A DNA stretch of 64,000 nt from Stenotrophomonas rhizophila (GTDB taxonomy: Bacteria; Pseudomonadota; Gammaproteobacteria; Xanthomonadales; Xanthomonadaceae). The DNA is taken from the NCBI RefSeq assembly GCF_003751305.1, contig NZ_RJKV01000003.1, positions 310,001 through 374,000 on the forward strand. Reading direction: 5' to 3'. The notes under the pieces were generated by a model, which worked only from the letters and a program-made list of their open reading frames with translations, did not search any database and was not told the origin of the DNA. Every line of letters starts with the position of its first letter. Position 1 is the stretch's first letter. Of the stretch, positions 50,240-59,096 are shown one piece after another. Position numbers and translations under genes: made by a program.

Positions 50240-51400
50240 TCAGCGCCCCGCCAGTGCATCGACGATCTTCAACCGCTGCGCGCGCAATGCCGGTAGCAGA
50301 CCCACCACGATCCCGATCACCGCCATCAGGCACAGCGCCACCACCCACGTCTGCGCCGGCACGCCGGGCAGGCTGATCATGCCCTGGCTGCTGGCACTGA
50401 TCACCGGCATCACGATCGAGGCCAGGCCCATGCCGATCAGCCCGCCGAGCACGATCAGCAGCACCGACTCGACCATCACCAGCACCAGCACGGTGCCATC
50501 CTTGAAGCCCAGTGTCTTGAGGATCGCCAGCTCCGGGATGCGCTCGCGCACGGCCTGGGCCATGGTGTTGCCGGTCAGCAGCACTAGGGTGAAGAACACC
50601 GCGGCCATGATGCCGGTGACGATCAGGCCGATATCGGCGAACTGCTTGGCGAAGGCCTGTGAGAACGAAGCCTCGGTCTGCGACTTGGTTTCGTGATCGG
50701 AGTTCAGCGACAGCGCATCGATTGCCTGGGCCACACGCGAGGCGTGCGCGGGGTTCTCCAGCTGCACGGTGTAGAAGCTGACCTGGTTCTTGATGTAGTC
50801 GTTGGATTCATCGAAGTAGCTCCAGTGCAGCAGCAGCTGATTCTCCGCGCCGGCGTTGTTGCGGTCCTTGGCCCGGTAGATGCCGCTCAGTTCCAGCGGC
50901 CAGTCGTTGCTGCCCTTGCGCGGGAAGATCGTGGCCTGCATCGGAATGGTGTCGCCCACCTTCCAGCCGAAACGCTTGGCCAGGGCTTCACCGACCAGTG
51001 CACCGGTGCGGGTGTTCTTGAATGCCTCGGCCTGCTCGGGCGGCAGCTCGAACTCGGGGTAGAGGTCCATGTAGTTGTCCGAGACCGAGAAGCTCGGGAA
51101 GAAGTTCTTCTGGTCCTGGTAGATGCCGCCGAACCACATGGCGTAGTTGACCTTGCGCACGCCCGGGGTGGCTTCGATATCGCGCAGCAGCCGCAGAGGC
51201 AGGCTCTGGGTGATCGAGAGCTTGGAGGAGACCACCAGCCGCTTGGCGCCTTCGATGGTGTCACCGCCGGAGTTGAACGCCACCCGGACCGAATCGAGCA
51301 TGCCGAACAGCAGGAAGGCCGCCACCACCGACAACAACGTCAGCAGGGTGCGGGTCTTGCTGCGGAACAGCTGTGCCCAGACCAGCGAGAAGTATTTCAT
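50240..51400 (-). CDS. ABC transporter permease, MacB/FtsX type (first)
   Basis: A 386-residue protein starting MKYFSLVWAQLFRSKTRTLL, with one N-terminal helix, a periplasmic MacB-PCD-like domain (LRDIEATPGVRKVNYAMWFG, KRFGWKVGDTIPMQATIF) and three C-terminal helices. VRERIPELAILKTLGFKDGT is the coupling motif. Two different half-permeases with one ATPase make a heterodimeric exporter of the LolCDE/MacB superfamily. It lies 10 nt upstream of the second permease in the same operon. Confidence 0.92.
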   Translation of the reverse strand: MKYFSLVWAQLFRSKTRTLLTLLSVVAAFLLFGMLDSVRVAFNSGGDTIEGAKRLVVSSKLSITQSLPLRLLRDIEATPGVRKVNYAMWFGGIYQDQKNFFPSFSVSDNYMDLYPEFELPPEQAEAFKNTRTGALVGEALAKRFGWKVGDTIPMQATIFPRKGSNDWPLELSGIYRAKDRNNAGAENQLLLHWSYFDESNDYIKNQVSFYTVQLENPAHASRVAQAIDALSLNSDHETKSQTEASFSQAFAKQFADIGLIVTGIMAAVFFTLVLLTGNTMAQAVRERIPELAILKTLGFKDGTVLVLVMVESVLLIVLGGLIGMGLASIVMPVISASSQGMISLPGVPAQTWVVALCLMAVIGIVVGLLPALRAQRLKIVDALAGR

Positions 51401-51414
51401 CGCCGCATCCTCCG

Positions 51415-52104
51415 TCAGTGGGCCGCTGGCGCGTCGGCCAGTTCGCCCTTGTCCAGGTGCACCGTGTGCGTGGCGTACTCGGCGGCCTTGGGATCATGGG
51501 TAACCATGATGATGGTCTTGCCGTGTTCGCGGTTGAGCTGCTGCAGCAGCCCCAGGATCTCCTCGGCGGACTGGCGGTCCAGGTCACCGGTGGGCTCATC
51601 GCAGATCAGGAAGGTCGGGTCTGAAACGATCGCACGGGCGATCGCCACGCGCTGCTGCTGGCCACCGGAGAGTTCATTCGGGCGGTGGCTGCGACGGTCG
51701 GCCAGGCCGACCAGGGTCAGCGCGATCTCGGCGTTGCGCTTGCGCTGCGCGGCGCCCAGGTGCGTGAGCAGCAGCGGCAGCTCCACGTTCTTCTGGGCGG
51801 TCAGCATCGGCATCAGGTTGTAGAATTGGAACACGAAACCAACGTGGTGGCTGCGCCAGGTCGAGAGCTGGCCGCCGCTCATGCGGTCGATGCGCTCGCC
51901 TTCGATCTCGATCTCGCCGGCGGTGGGCGTATCCAACCCACCGATCAGATTCAGCAGGGTCGTCTTGCCCGAGCCGGACGGGCCCATCAACGCGACGAAA
52001 TCGCCCGCCTGGATGTCCAGGTCGATGCCGTGCAGCACCTGCACTTTCTCGGGGCCGCGCTGGTAGGTCTTGGTGATGTTGCGGAGCGAAACCAGGGTGG
52101 ACAT
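51415..52104 (-). CDS. ABC transporter ATP-binding protein, MacB/LolD type
   Basis: A 229-residue ATPase. Walker A is GPSGSGKTT, the signature is LSGGQQQRVAIARA, Walker B is FLICDEPTGDLD and the switch His lies in IIMVTHDPKAAEYA. The sequence groups with LolD/MacB ATPases, which drive mechanotransmission rather than classical import. GGAGAACCACCC precedes the ATG at 52104. It follows the adaptor gene after a 167-nt gap and precedes the two permeases. Confidence 0.95.
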   Translation of the reverse strand: MSTLVSLRNITKTYQRGPEKVQVLHGIDLDIQAGDFVALMGPSGSGKTTLLNLIGGLDTPTAGEIEIEGERIDRMSGGQLSTWRSHHVGFVFQFYNLMPMLTAQKNVELPLLLTHLGAAQRKRNAEIALTLVGLADRRSHRPNELSGGQQQRVAIARAIVSDPTFLICDEPTGDLDRQSAEEILGLLQQLNREHGKTIIMVTHDPKAAEYATHTVHLDKGELADAPAAH

Positions 52105-52271
52105 GGGTGGTTCTCCGTGGATCGGGAAGAAAGGGCATCCGGCGCGCCCGGGCGAGGGCCGCCGGGTTTCCGCGGTGACGGGCAGCCGCCACCGTGCGCG
52201 CCGTGACGGCACGAGCGAATCGCACTTGCCGCGAGCGTGAGAGCGGCTCGCGTGACGCAGCCGGTGGCCGG

Positions 52272-53507
52272 TCAGGGGGTTTCGGTGACCTTGTTGCCGT
52301 CGTGCAGCTCGGCCGGTGGTGTGGTCACCACGACCTCGCCGGCGCCCAGGCCTTGGGTGACCTGGCGGTCGTTGTTGAGCGTGGTGCCCACGGTGATCGC
52401 GCGCTGTTCCACCCGCGCATCGTCCTTGACCACGAAGGCGACGGTCTTCTGCTCGCGCTCCACGATCGCCGAAGCCGGCACGCGTACGCCCTGCGGTTTG
52501 GCGGCTTCGGCGGGCTGGGCACTTTCCAGGAAGCTGACCCGCACGCCCATCTCGGGAACGATGCGCGGGTCCTTTGTCTTCAGCGCCACGCGCACTTTCA
52601 CGGTGGCCTTGCCGCGGTCGGCGGTGGGGATGATCGCGATCACCTCGGCGGGAATCTTCCAGTCCGGGTAGGCATTGAGGGTGGCTTCGACCGGCATCTT
52701 CGGCTGCACGCGGCCGATGAAGGATTCGCCGACCTCGACTTCGATCTCCAGCGAATCCATGTCCACGATGGTGCCGATGCCGGTCCGGGTGAAGCCGCCG
52801 CCGGCTGACAACGGCGAGACGATCTCGCCCGGCTGCGCGGCCTTGGCGGTGACCACGCCGGAGAACGGCGCGCGCACGATGTTGTTGTCCACGCCGAGGT
52901 CGGCGATCGCCAGCGAATCGCTGGCCACGGTGGTGTTGCGCTGGGCGGTTCTGAGCTGGGCGCGGAGGTTGTCGCGCTGGGCGATGGCCAGGTCGTACTG
53001 CGAGCGCGAGACCAGCTGCTGGCCGACCAGTGCCTGCAGGCGACCGGCTTCGGCATCGGCTTGGGCGACCTGTGCCTGCAGACCGACCAGCTGGCTGCGT
53101 GCGGCCTCGAGCTGCGAGGCGGAGAGGCTGCGCTGGGCGTTGGCATCGATCGGGTCGAGCGTGGCCATCACCTGGCCCTCTTCCACGCGCATGCCTTCCT
53201 CGATCATCACCTCCCGGACCTTGCCGGTGATCTTGGCCGAGACGGTGGCCATGCGCCGGGCGACCACGTAGCCGCTGGCGTCGAGCACCGAGCTGCTGGC
53301 GCCGCCCTGCTGGATCGCCACCACGGGCGCGGTGGTCACGGCGATCGGGCGCTCGCGACCGAGCACGAGCCAGGCCAGGCCGGCCAGCACAATGAGAAGG
53401 ACGATCGCCAGCGCGATCCAGCGGCCACGTCGCGAGGGCGACGGGGGCGGTGAACCGGCCTTGCGGTCGATGCGGAGTTCCTTGAGCAGTTCAGCGGATG
53501 CGTTCAT
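52272..53507 (-). CDS. HlyD/MFP-family periplasmic adaptor
   Basis: A 411-residue membrane-fusion protein. An N-terminal cytoplasmic tail and one transmembrane helix (WIALAIVLLIVLAGLAWLVL) are followed by a lipoyl half-motif (ASGYVVARRMATVSAKITGK), an alpha-helical hairpin (residues about 130-215), the second half-motif (VRAPFSGVVTAKAAQPGEIV) and beta-barrel domains. It would bridge the ABC exporter to an outer-membrane channel encoded elsewhere. It is the first gene of the efflux operon. The 167-nt gap before the ATPase gene contains a 7-bp hairpin (52230-52252). Confidence 0.93.
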   Translation of the reverse strand: MNASAELLKELRIDRKAGSPPPSPSRRGRWIALAIVLLIVLAGLAWLVLGRERPIAVTTAPVVAIQQGGASSSVLDASGYVVARRMATVSAKITGKVREVMIEEGMRVEEGQVMATLDPIDANAQRSLSASQLEAARSQLVGLQAQVAQADAEAGRLQALVGQQLVSRSQYDLAIAQRDNLRAQLRTAQRNTTVASDSLAIADLGVDNNIVRAPFSGVVTAKAAQPGEIVSPLSAGGGFTRTGIGTIVDMDSLEIEVEVGESFIGRVQPKMPVEATLNAYPDWKIPAEVIAIIPTADRGKATVKVRVALKTKDPRIVPEMGVRVSFLESAQPAEAAKPQGVRVPASAIVEREQKTVAFVVKDDARVEQRAITVGTTLNNDRQVTQGLGAGEVVVTTPPAELHDGNKVTETP

Positions 53508-53713
53508 CGTGAGTCTGGACGGGGAATCGGGCCGAGTGTGACCGCATCGGCGGCCGGGGGGCAAACCGGCATCGTGGCCGGGGTGGGGGAACAGCATGCC
53601 CCGCAGCTTGGCGCTGCGGCAGTGACATCTGTCACCTGCATGGGCTGACGACGGCCACTGGGGCGGCCGCGGCCAGCAGCAGAAGCTGTGGCTGTCCTCT
53701 CCGGGAGTCCGTC

Positions 53714-54613
53714 ATGACCGAACCCACCACCTCGCCCCTGGCCAGTCTGCACGACGTCCTGGTCCACTACGGTGATGTCGCCGCCCTGCAGGGCGTGAGT
53801 TTCTCGCTGCACCGCGGTGAAGTGCTGGCCTTGCTCGGCCGTAATGGTGCCGGCAAGAGCACGGCCATTTCGCTGCTGCTGGGCCTGCGCCGGGCCGATG
53901 CGGGCCGCGTCGAACTGCTTGGCGGCGACCCGCAGGACCGGGATCGTCGCGGCGGTATCGGGGTGATGCTGCAGGCCACCGCGTTGCCACCGTTGCTGCA
54001 GGTACGGGAGCTGATCGATCTGGCGCGCACCTGCTATGTCGATCCGCGCTCGCTTGAGGACTGTCTTGCACTGGCCGGGCTGACCGATCTGGCGCGTCGC
54101 CGCTATGGCCAGCTGTCCGGCGGCCAGCAGCGCCGCGTGCAGTTCGCCATCGCGGTGTGCGGACGGCCGCAGCTGTTGTTCCTCGATGAGCCGACCACCG
54201 GCCTGGACATCCAGGCACGGCAGCAGCTCTGGCAGGCGATCCGGCAGCTGGCGGCCGAGGGTTGCGGTGTGCTGCTGACCACGCATTACCTGGAAGAAGC
54301 CGAAGCGCTGGCCCAGCGCGTGGTGATCATCGAACAGGGCCGCGTGTTGGCCGATGGTCCACTGGCGCAGTTCCGCCAGCAGTTGGCGCCGCGACGCATC
54401 CGCTGCCGCAGCACGCTGGAGGTGGAGGCGTTGAAGACCTGGCCCGGCGTGCGCGAGGTGGTCCGCGATGGACTGCGCCTGCAGCTGCTGGCCGAACCGG
54501 CCGAGCCGGTGGTCGCGCGCTTGCTGGCCGAAGATCCGCAGCTGCAGGAACTGGAAGTGCATGGCGGCGGCCTGGCCGACGCCTTCGTTGAACTGACCCG
54601 GGAGGCCGCATGA
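53714..54613 (+). CDS. ABC transporter ATP-binding protein (DrrA/CcmA type)
   Basis: A 299-residue ATPase. Walker A is GRNGAGKST, the signature LSGGQQRRVQFAIA, Walker B LLFLDEPTTGLD and the switch His TTHYLEEAEALA. About 90 residues follow the ATPase domain, as in antibiotic and daunorubicin-type exporters. Its stop overlaps the permease start (ATGA). The first of a four-gene unit with the permease and a DesK/DesR-like pair, an arrangement known from Gram-positive lipid- and peptide-responsive modules. Confidence 0.92.
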   Translation: MTEPTTSPLASLHDVLVHYGDVAALQGVSFSLHRGEVLALLGRNGAGKSTAISLLLGLRRADAGRVELLGGDPQDRDRRGGIGVMLQATALPPLLQVRELIDLARTCYVDPRSLEDCLALAGLTDLARRRYGQLSGGQQRRVQFAIAVCGRPQLLFLDEPTTGLDIQARQQLWQAIRQLAAEGCGVLLTTHYLEEAEALAQRVVIIEQGRVLADGPLAQFRQQLAPRRIRCRSTLEVEALKTWPGVREVVRDGLRLQLLAEPAEPVVARLLAEDPQLQELEVHGGGLADAFVELTREAA

Positions 54614-55380
54614 ATACCGTGACTGAAACTGTATCCGCCACTCCCGCCCGCGCGCCCGCCTGGCCGATCTACCGCGCCGAGATCGCGTGCGAGCTACGCC
54701 GTGCCTGGCGCTACCCGGGTTTCGTGCTGCCTTCGCTGCTGTTCCCGGTGTTGTTCTATTCCCTGTTCGGTGTGCTGCTCGGCCGTGGCCAGGCCTCGAT
54801 CTATCTGCTGGCCACCTACTGCGTGTTCGGTGCAATGGCGCCAGCGCTGTTCGGCTTCGGCGTGCAGTTGGCGCTGGACCGCGAAGGCGGCCTGCTCACG
54901 CTCAAACGTGCACTGCCGATGCCACCTACGGCACCTCTGCTCGCGCGTCTGTTGATGGCCGTCCTGTTCGCGGTGCTGGTGGCGATGCTGCTCATTGCGG
55001 TGGCGATCGGTGCCGGTGTGTCTGTCACCCCTTGGGCCGCGCTTCATCTGCTGGCGGTGGCGGCGTTCGCGGCGCTGCCGCTGGGCGCGATCGGCCTGTT
55101 GATCGGCAGCCATGTCAGCGCCAACGCGGCTCCAGCGGTGGTCAACCTGGTCTATCTGCCGTTGGCGTTGTTGTCCGGGCTGTGGCTGCCATTGTCGATG
55201 CTGCCACCGCTGTTCAGCGCCATGGCGCCGCTGTGGCCGACCTGGCATCTGGCCCAGCTGGCATTGCCGGCGGTCGGTCAGCCGGCGCAGGGCAGTGCCT
55301 GGGTGCACGTGGCCGTGCTGCTCGGCATCACCGCAGTGGCCCTTGGGCTGGCACGGCGCCGCCTGCGGCGGATCGGCTGA
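54610..55380 (+). CDS. ABC-2 type permease
   Basis: A 256-residue protein with six transmembrane helices (YPGFVLPSLLFPVLFYSLFG, LLATYCVFGAMAPALFGFGV, LLIAVAIGAGVSVTPWAALH, and others). LSGLWLPLSMLPPLFSAMAP is the typical ABC-2 segment between helices 5 and 6. It forms a dimer with the ATPase encoded just upstream to export an unknown substrate. The gap to the histidine kinase gene is 6 nt. Confidence 0.92.
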   Translation: MNTVTETVSATPARAPAWPIYRAEIACELRRAWRYPGFVLPSLLFPVLFYSLFGVLLGRGQASIYLLATYCVFGAMAPALFGFGVQLALDREGGLLTLKRALPMPPTAPLLARLLMAVLFAVLVAMLLIAVAIGAGVSVTPWAALHLLAVAAFAALPLGAIGLLIGSHVSANAAPAVVNLVYLPLALLSGLWLPLSMLPPLFSAMAPLWPTWHLAQLALPAVGQPAQGSAWVHVAVLLGITAVALGLARRRLRRIG

Positions 55381-55386
55381 AGTGGC

Positions 55387-56622
55387 ATGATCGCGCCTGT
55401 TCGTTCTGCCTTGGAATTGTCCGTGTCCTTCAGTCGGCTCGCCTCCCTGCTGCGCCCCGCGCCGGATTCGGCCGTTGCCGAGAACCTGCGGCGCGGCAGA
55501 TCGCCGTGGGTGGACGCGATCCACTTGCTCTGGACGCTGTGGGTGTTCCTGACGCCGTTGTTCGGCGGTGGCTACACGTGGCGCTGGGCGGCGCTGACCC
55601 TGCTGACCTACCCGGTGTTCCTGGTCCTGTACGCCGGTGTGCTGCTCGCACCGCGTTGCCACGCACCGCGCTATGCGCTGTCGATGGTGGTGCTGGGGCT
55701 GGTGCCGCTGGCGTGGTACCCCTCGGCGGTGAGCTACTTCATTTTCGGCTGTGTCACCCTGCGCGTCTCGCGCCGCAGTGGCTACGGGCGCTATCTACTG
55801 CAGCTGGTGGGCTTGAACGCGCTGTTCGTGGTGGTGGGTCTGTTGGCCCACTATCCGTGGCAGGCGCTGATCTGGATCCCGAGCATGGCGATGATCATCA
55901 GCCTGGTGGTCAATTTCGAAACCGCGAGCCATGAACAGGATGCAGCGCTGCAGCTGTCCCAGGATGAAGTGCGCCGGCTGGCGGCGACTGCCGAACGCGA
56001 GCGCATCGGCCGCGATCTGCATGATCTGCTGGGCCATACGTTGTCCTTGATCACCTTGAAATTGGAGCTGTCGCGGAAGCTGGCCGACCGCGATCCAGCC
56101 GGCTCACGCCGCGAAGTAGACGAGGCTGAAACGATCGCGCGGCAGGCGCTGGCCGAAGTGCGCAGCGCGGTCACCGGTATCCGCGCCAGCGATCTGGCAG
56201 CCGAACTCGCGTCGGCCCGGTTGCTGCTGGAGTACCAGCATGTGCATCTGCACTACGCGCCGCCGCCGCCGATGCCGGTCGATACCGAGCGTGCGCTGTC
56301 GCTGGTGCTGCGCGAGGCGGTGACCAATATCGCCCGCCATGCACAGGCGCGGCAGGCGTGGATCACCTTCGAACAGGACGGACGCAGTCTGTTGATGCAG
56401 ATCCGTGATGACGGGCGCGGCGGTGCCCATGTTGATGGCAACGGCCTGACCGGGATGCGAGAACGCGTCGCTGCACTGCGTGGCACCCTGGCGGTGCAGT
56501 CGGCAAAAGGGGAGGGTACCTGCGTGACGGTGCGGGTCACCTTGCCGGCCGCGACCACCGCCGTGGTGGCGCCGGTGAAAGCGCCGACAGCGCCGTCGCT
56601 GCCTGCCGGGGGCGCATCATGA
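55387..56622 (+). CDS. DesK-like sensor histidine kinase
   Basis: A 411-residue kinase. Four to five transmembrane helices (residues about 38-185) make up a membrane sensor without a large external domain, as in DesK. The HisKA_3 dimerisation domain has ERIGRDLHDLLGHTLSLITL with the phosphoacceptor His, and the HATPase_c domain shows LREAVTNIARHAQARQAW and GRGGAHVDGNGLTGMRERVA. It resembles kinases sensing membrane fluidity or cell-envelope state. The stop overlaps the regulator gene start. Confidence 0.92.
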   Translation: MIAPVRSALELSVSFSRLASLLRPAPDSAVAENLRRGRSPWVDAIHLLWTLWVFLTPLFGGGYTWRWAALTLLTYPVFLVLYAGVLLAPRCHAPRYALSMVVLGLVPLAWYPSAVSYFIFGCVTLRVSRRSGYGRYLLQLVGLNALFVVVGLLAHYPWQALIWIPSMAMIISLVVNFETASHEQDAALQLSQDEVRRLAATAERERIGRDLHDLLGHTLSLITLKLELSRKLADRDPAGSRREVDEAETIARQALAEVRSAVTGIRASDLAAELASARLLLEYQHVHLHYAPPPPMPVDTERALSLVLREAVTNIARHAQARQAWITFEQDGRSLLMQIRDDGRGGAHVDGNGLTGMRERVAALRGTLAVQSAKGEGTCVTVRVTLPAATTAVVAPVKAPTAPSLPAGGAS

Positions 56623-57221
56623 TCCGCATCGTGCTCGCCGAAGACCAAGCGATGGTGCGTGGCGCGTTGTCCGCGCTGCTCGGGCTGGAACCGGACATCG
56701 AGGTGCTGGGCAGTGCGGCCGATGGCGAGGCCGCGTGGCGGATGCTGCAGCAGCTGCAGCCCGACATCCTGGTGACCGATATCGAAATGCCCGGCCTGTC
56801 CGGGCTGGAACTGGCGCAGCGGATCGCCCGCCAGGGGCTGCCGATCAAGGTGGTGATCGTCACCACCTTCGCGCGGTCGGGCTTCCTGCGCCGTGCGTTG
56901 GATGCCGGTGTGTGCGGGTATCTGCTCAAGGATGCCCCGGCCGAACGCCTGGCCGATGCGCTGCGCCAGGTGCAGCACGGCGGCCGCGCGATCGACCCAC
57001 AGCTGGCGCTGGATGCGTGGTCGCAGGCCGATCCACTCAACGACCGCGAGCGGCAGGTGCTGCGCCTGTCCGGCGACGGCCGCTCGGCCAGCGAGATCGC
57101 CACCCAGCTCGGCCTCTCGCACGGCACGGTGCGCAACTACCTGTCCGAGTGCATCGGCAAGCTGGGCGTGGCGAACCGCATCGAAGCGTATCGGCTGGCG
57201 CGGCAGAAGGGCTGGTTGTAA
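56619..57221 (+). CDS. DesR-like NarL/LuxR-family response regulator
   Basis: A 200-residue regulator. The receiver has the phosphoacceptor Asp54 (ILVTDIEMPGLSG) and Lys in GYLLKDAPAERLADAL. The C-terminal LuxR helix-turn-helix is LNDRERQVLRLSGDGRSASE through GLSHGTVRNYLSECIGKLG. It is coupled to the kinase by a 4-bp overlap and likely controls the ABC genes with which it is cotranscribed. Confidence 0.93.
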   Translation: MIRIVLAEDQAMVRGALSALLGLEPDIEVLGSAADGEAAWRMLQQLQPDILVTDIEMPGLSGLELAQRIARQGLPIKVVIVTTFARSGFLRRALDAGVCGYLLKDAPAERLADALRQVQHGGRAIDPQLALDAWSQADPLNDRERQVLRLSGDGRSASEIATQLGLSHGTVRNYLSECIGKLGVANRIEAYRLARQKGWL

Positions 57222-57258
57222 CGCGGTCGGTGGCTACCAGGATGCCAGACAGCCTGAT

Positions 57259-57819
57259 TTATCCGGCATCGTCGTTGCGCTCTTTCTCCGGCCCCTTCGC
57301 CATCGCCTCGAACACTCCATCGCGGCGCACCCACAGGTGGAACAGCGCGGCCGACAGGTGCATCACCACCGTGGCGAACAGCACATAGGCCAACAGGCTG
57401 TGCGCGTTGCGCAGGGCGGCATACAGCGCCGGGTTGTGCGGCAGGATCGCTGGCAGATGTACGCCGCCGCCCATCACGATCGGGTAGCCGCCAGCAGAGA
57501 GCATGCCCCAACCGACCAGCGGCATGGCCAGCATCAGCCCGTACAGCACCCAGTGCGAGGCATGCGCGGCCGCGGCCTGCCAGGCGGGCAGATCGGCCGG
57601 CAGCGGCGGCGGGCGATGCCGCAGGCGGTTGTAAAGGCGCACCAGCACCAGCAGCAGGATCGCGATGCCAAGTGGCCGATGCAGATCGATCAGCATCGGC
57701 CGCCAGTGCAGCGACGCGACCATGGTCACGCCGACGAACAGCATGGTCAGGATCATGGCCGCCATAAGCCAGTGCAGGACGCGTGCGAGGAGATTGAAAT
57801 GGCCGGCATCACGGTTCAT
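57259..57819 (-). CDS. Cytochrome b561-type membrane protein
   Basis: A 186-residue protein with four transmembrane helices. The haem-ligand His are visible in LLARVLHWLMAAMILTMLFV, IDLHRPLGIAILLLV, AAHASHWVLYGLMLAMPLVG and NAHSLLAYVLFATVVMHLSA. It belongs to the CybB/YodB group that passes electrons from quinol to a periplasmic partner. The start overlaps the stop of the catalase-like gene by 4 bp, which points to the peroxidase as that partner. Confidence 0.9.
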   Translation of the reverse strand: MNRDAGHFNLLARVLHWLMAAMILTMLFVGVTMVASLHWRPMLIDLHRPLGIAILLLVLVRLYNRLRHRPPPLPADLPAWQAAAAHASHWVLYGLMLAMPLVGWGMLSAGGYPIVMGGGVHLPAILPHNPALYAALRNAHSLLAYVLFATVVMHLSAALFHLWVRRDGVFEAMAKGPEKERNDDAG

Positions 57820-58928
57820 CGCGCACCTTCCTTGCCCGTGGCGGCGGGCGCTTTGCCGCTGGCGATTTCACGCTCGCGGCGATTGAACGATTGCGAATAC
57901 ACCGCCGAGCGTGCGGCCAGGATCGGGTCATCCGTGCCGGCCACGCCGCTGGGCAGGATCAGCGGATCGTAGTTGAGGTCGCGGCAGGCGCCGGTGGCCT
58001 GCGGCTGCATGCTGCTCAGGGTCAGCGTGCCGGCCTTCACCTGGCGGCGATCCTCCGCCCACACCTGCGAGGGATCATTGATCGGGTCGCCGTCGTTGGC
58101 GATGGTCACCCACATGTCCCAGCGCACCGGGCCCTGTGCCAGCCGCTGCGCGAACTCCTCGCTGAGGAAATCATCGTCGGACTGCGCGCGCTGCTCCGGC
58201 GTCATGTCTTCGAACGGCGCCTGCGGGCGCATGCTCCAGCGCACGAAGCGGTGGCTGCCATCGGCGGCGGTGAAGCGGAAGCTGTTGACGCCGTTGTAGG
58301 CGGTGTTGGCCCAGCTGTTCGACCACGGGGCGGTCTTGGCCCACTGCTGGAAGGCCCGCGCGGACGGGTACTTTTCCAGCACGGCGGCCATCTTCGCCGG
58401 GTCCGGTTTGCCGGTGGCCGGGTCCGGCGTGCCGGCGCGGGTCTGTTCCAGGAAGGCCTCGGCGGTGGGCACCGCGAAGAACGGGAAGCTGTTCATCGCC
58501 ATGCGCCATTCCTGGCCATCGTCGCTGACCAGCTGCAGCGCCATGCTGCGCACGCGGGCCTTGTTGTCCGCACCGTGCGGGTCGCCGCCACCGATCGAGA
58601 GGCGGCCCAGTACCGGTACCTGGCGCTGGCGGAACACGCGTGCCGAACTCAGTGCCGCGCCTTCCGGCGTGCCCTGGAACACACCGCTGACGCAGACACC
58701 CTTGGTATGCGCGCGGCGGAAGCCGGGCTGCGGGGGGGCGGTCGCCTCGATGGCATCGGTGAAGGTCTGCGCGGTGACGCGGTCGCGGCCGATCCAGCCG
58801 GCCAGCCAGGCAAAGGCCAGCACCAGGCCGCCGGCGATCAGCGCGATGAGCGCGATCCACAGCAACGGTGAGGGAGGGCGTGGGCCGCCCGGTTCGCGAC
58901 CAGCGCGGGTGTAGCCGAAGAGCGACAT
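57816..58928 (-). CDS. Catalase-related (SrpA-type) membrane-anchored peroxidase
   Basis: A 370-residue catalase-fold protein with a short cytoplasmic N-terminus and one transmembrane helix (LLWIALIALIAGGLVLAFAW). The distal His lies in GFRRAHTKGVCVSGVF and the haem-ligand Tyr in ARSAVYSQSFNRREREI. The length is that of small catalase-related peroxidases rather than of full catalases (about 480 aa). It would remove peroxides in the periplasm. Coupling to a b561-type cytochrome suggests quinol-driven peroxide reduction. The start MSLFGYTRAG at 58928 follows a leader of low coding character. Confidence 0.88.
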   Translation of the reverse strand: MSLFGYTRAGREPGGPRPPSPLLWIALIALIAGGLVLAFAWLAGWIGRDRVTAQTFTDAIEATAPPQPGFRRAHTKGVCVSGVFQGTPEGAALSSARVFRQRQVPVLGRLSIGGGDPHGADNKARVRSMALQLVSDDGQEWRMAMNSFPFFAVPTAEAFLEQTRAGTPDPATGKPDPAKMAAVLEKYPSARAFQQWAKTAPWSNSWANTAYNGVNSFRFTAADGSHRFVRWSMRPQAPFEDMTPEQRAQSDDDFLSEEFAQRLAQGPVRWDMWVTIANDGDPINDPSQVWAEDRRQVKAGTLTLSSMQPQATGACRDLNYDPLILPSGVAGTDDPILAARSAVYSQSFNRREREIASGKAPAATGKEGAR

Positions 58929-59026
58929 GTCCGGATTCCTGCCTTCACGATGCGTGTGGGTGGGCGACAGCGGGCATCGTCGCAGAACACGGCGCAAGCC
59001 GATATTCACATTTTCGACAACTCTCC

Positions 59027-59059
59027 AAAAACGACGATCCCCGCTGGGGCGGGGATCGT
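59027..59059 (-). terminator. Intrinsic terminator of the M17 aminopeptidase gene
   Basis: On the minus strand ACGATCCCCGC, a 4-nt loop and GCGGGGATCGT are followed by CGTTTTT. The hairpin lies about 40 nt past the stop. A smaller hairpin, GCCGGG/CCCGGC, is at 59074-59090. Confidence 0.9.
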
Positions 59060-59096
59060 GTGGTTCAGCGCGTGCCGGGCAATACCCGGCCGTGCC

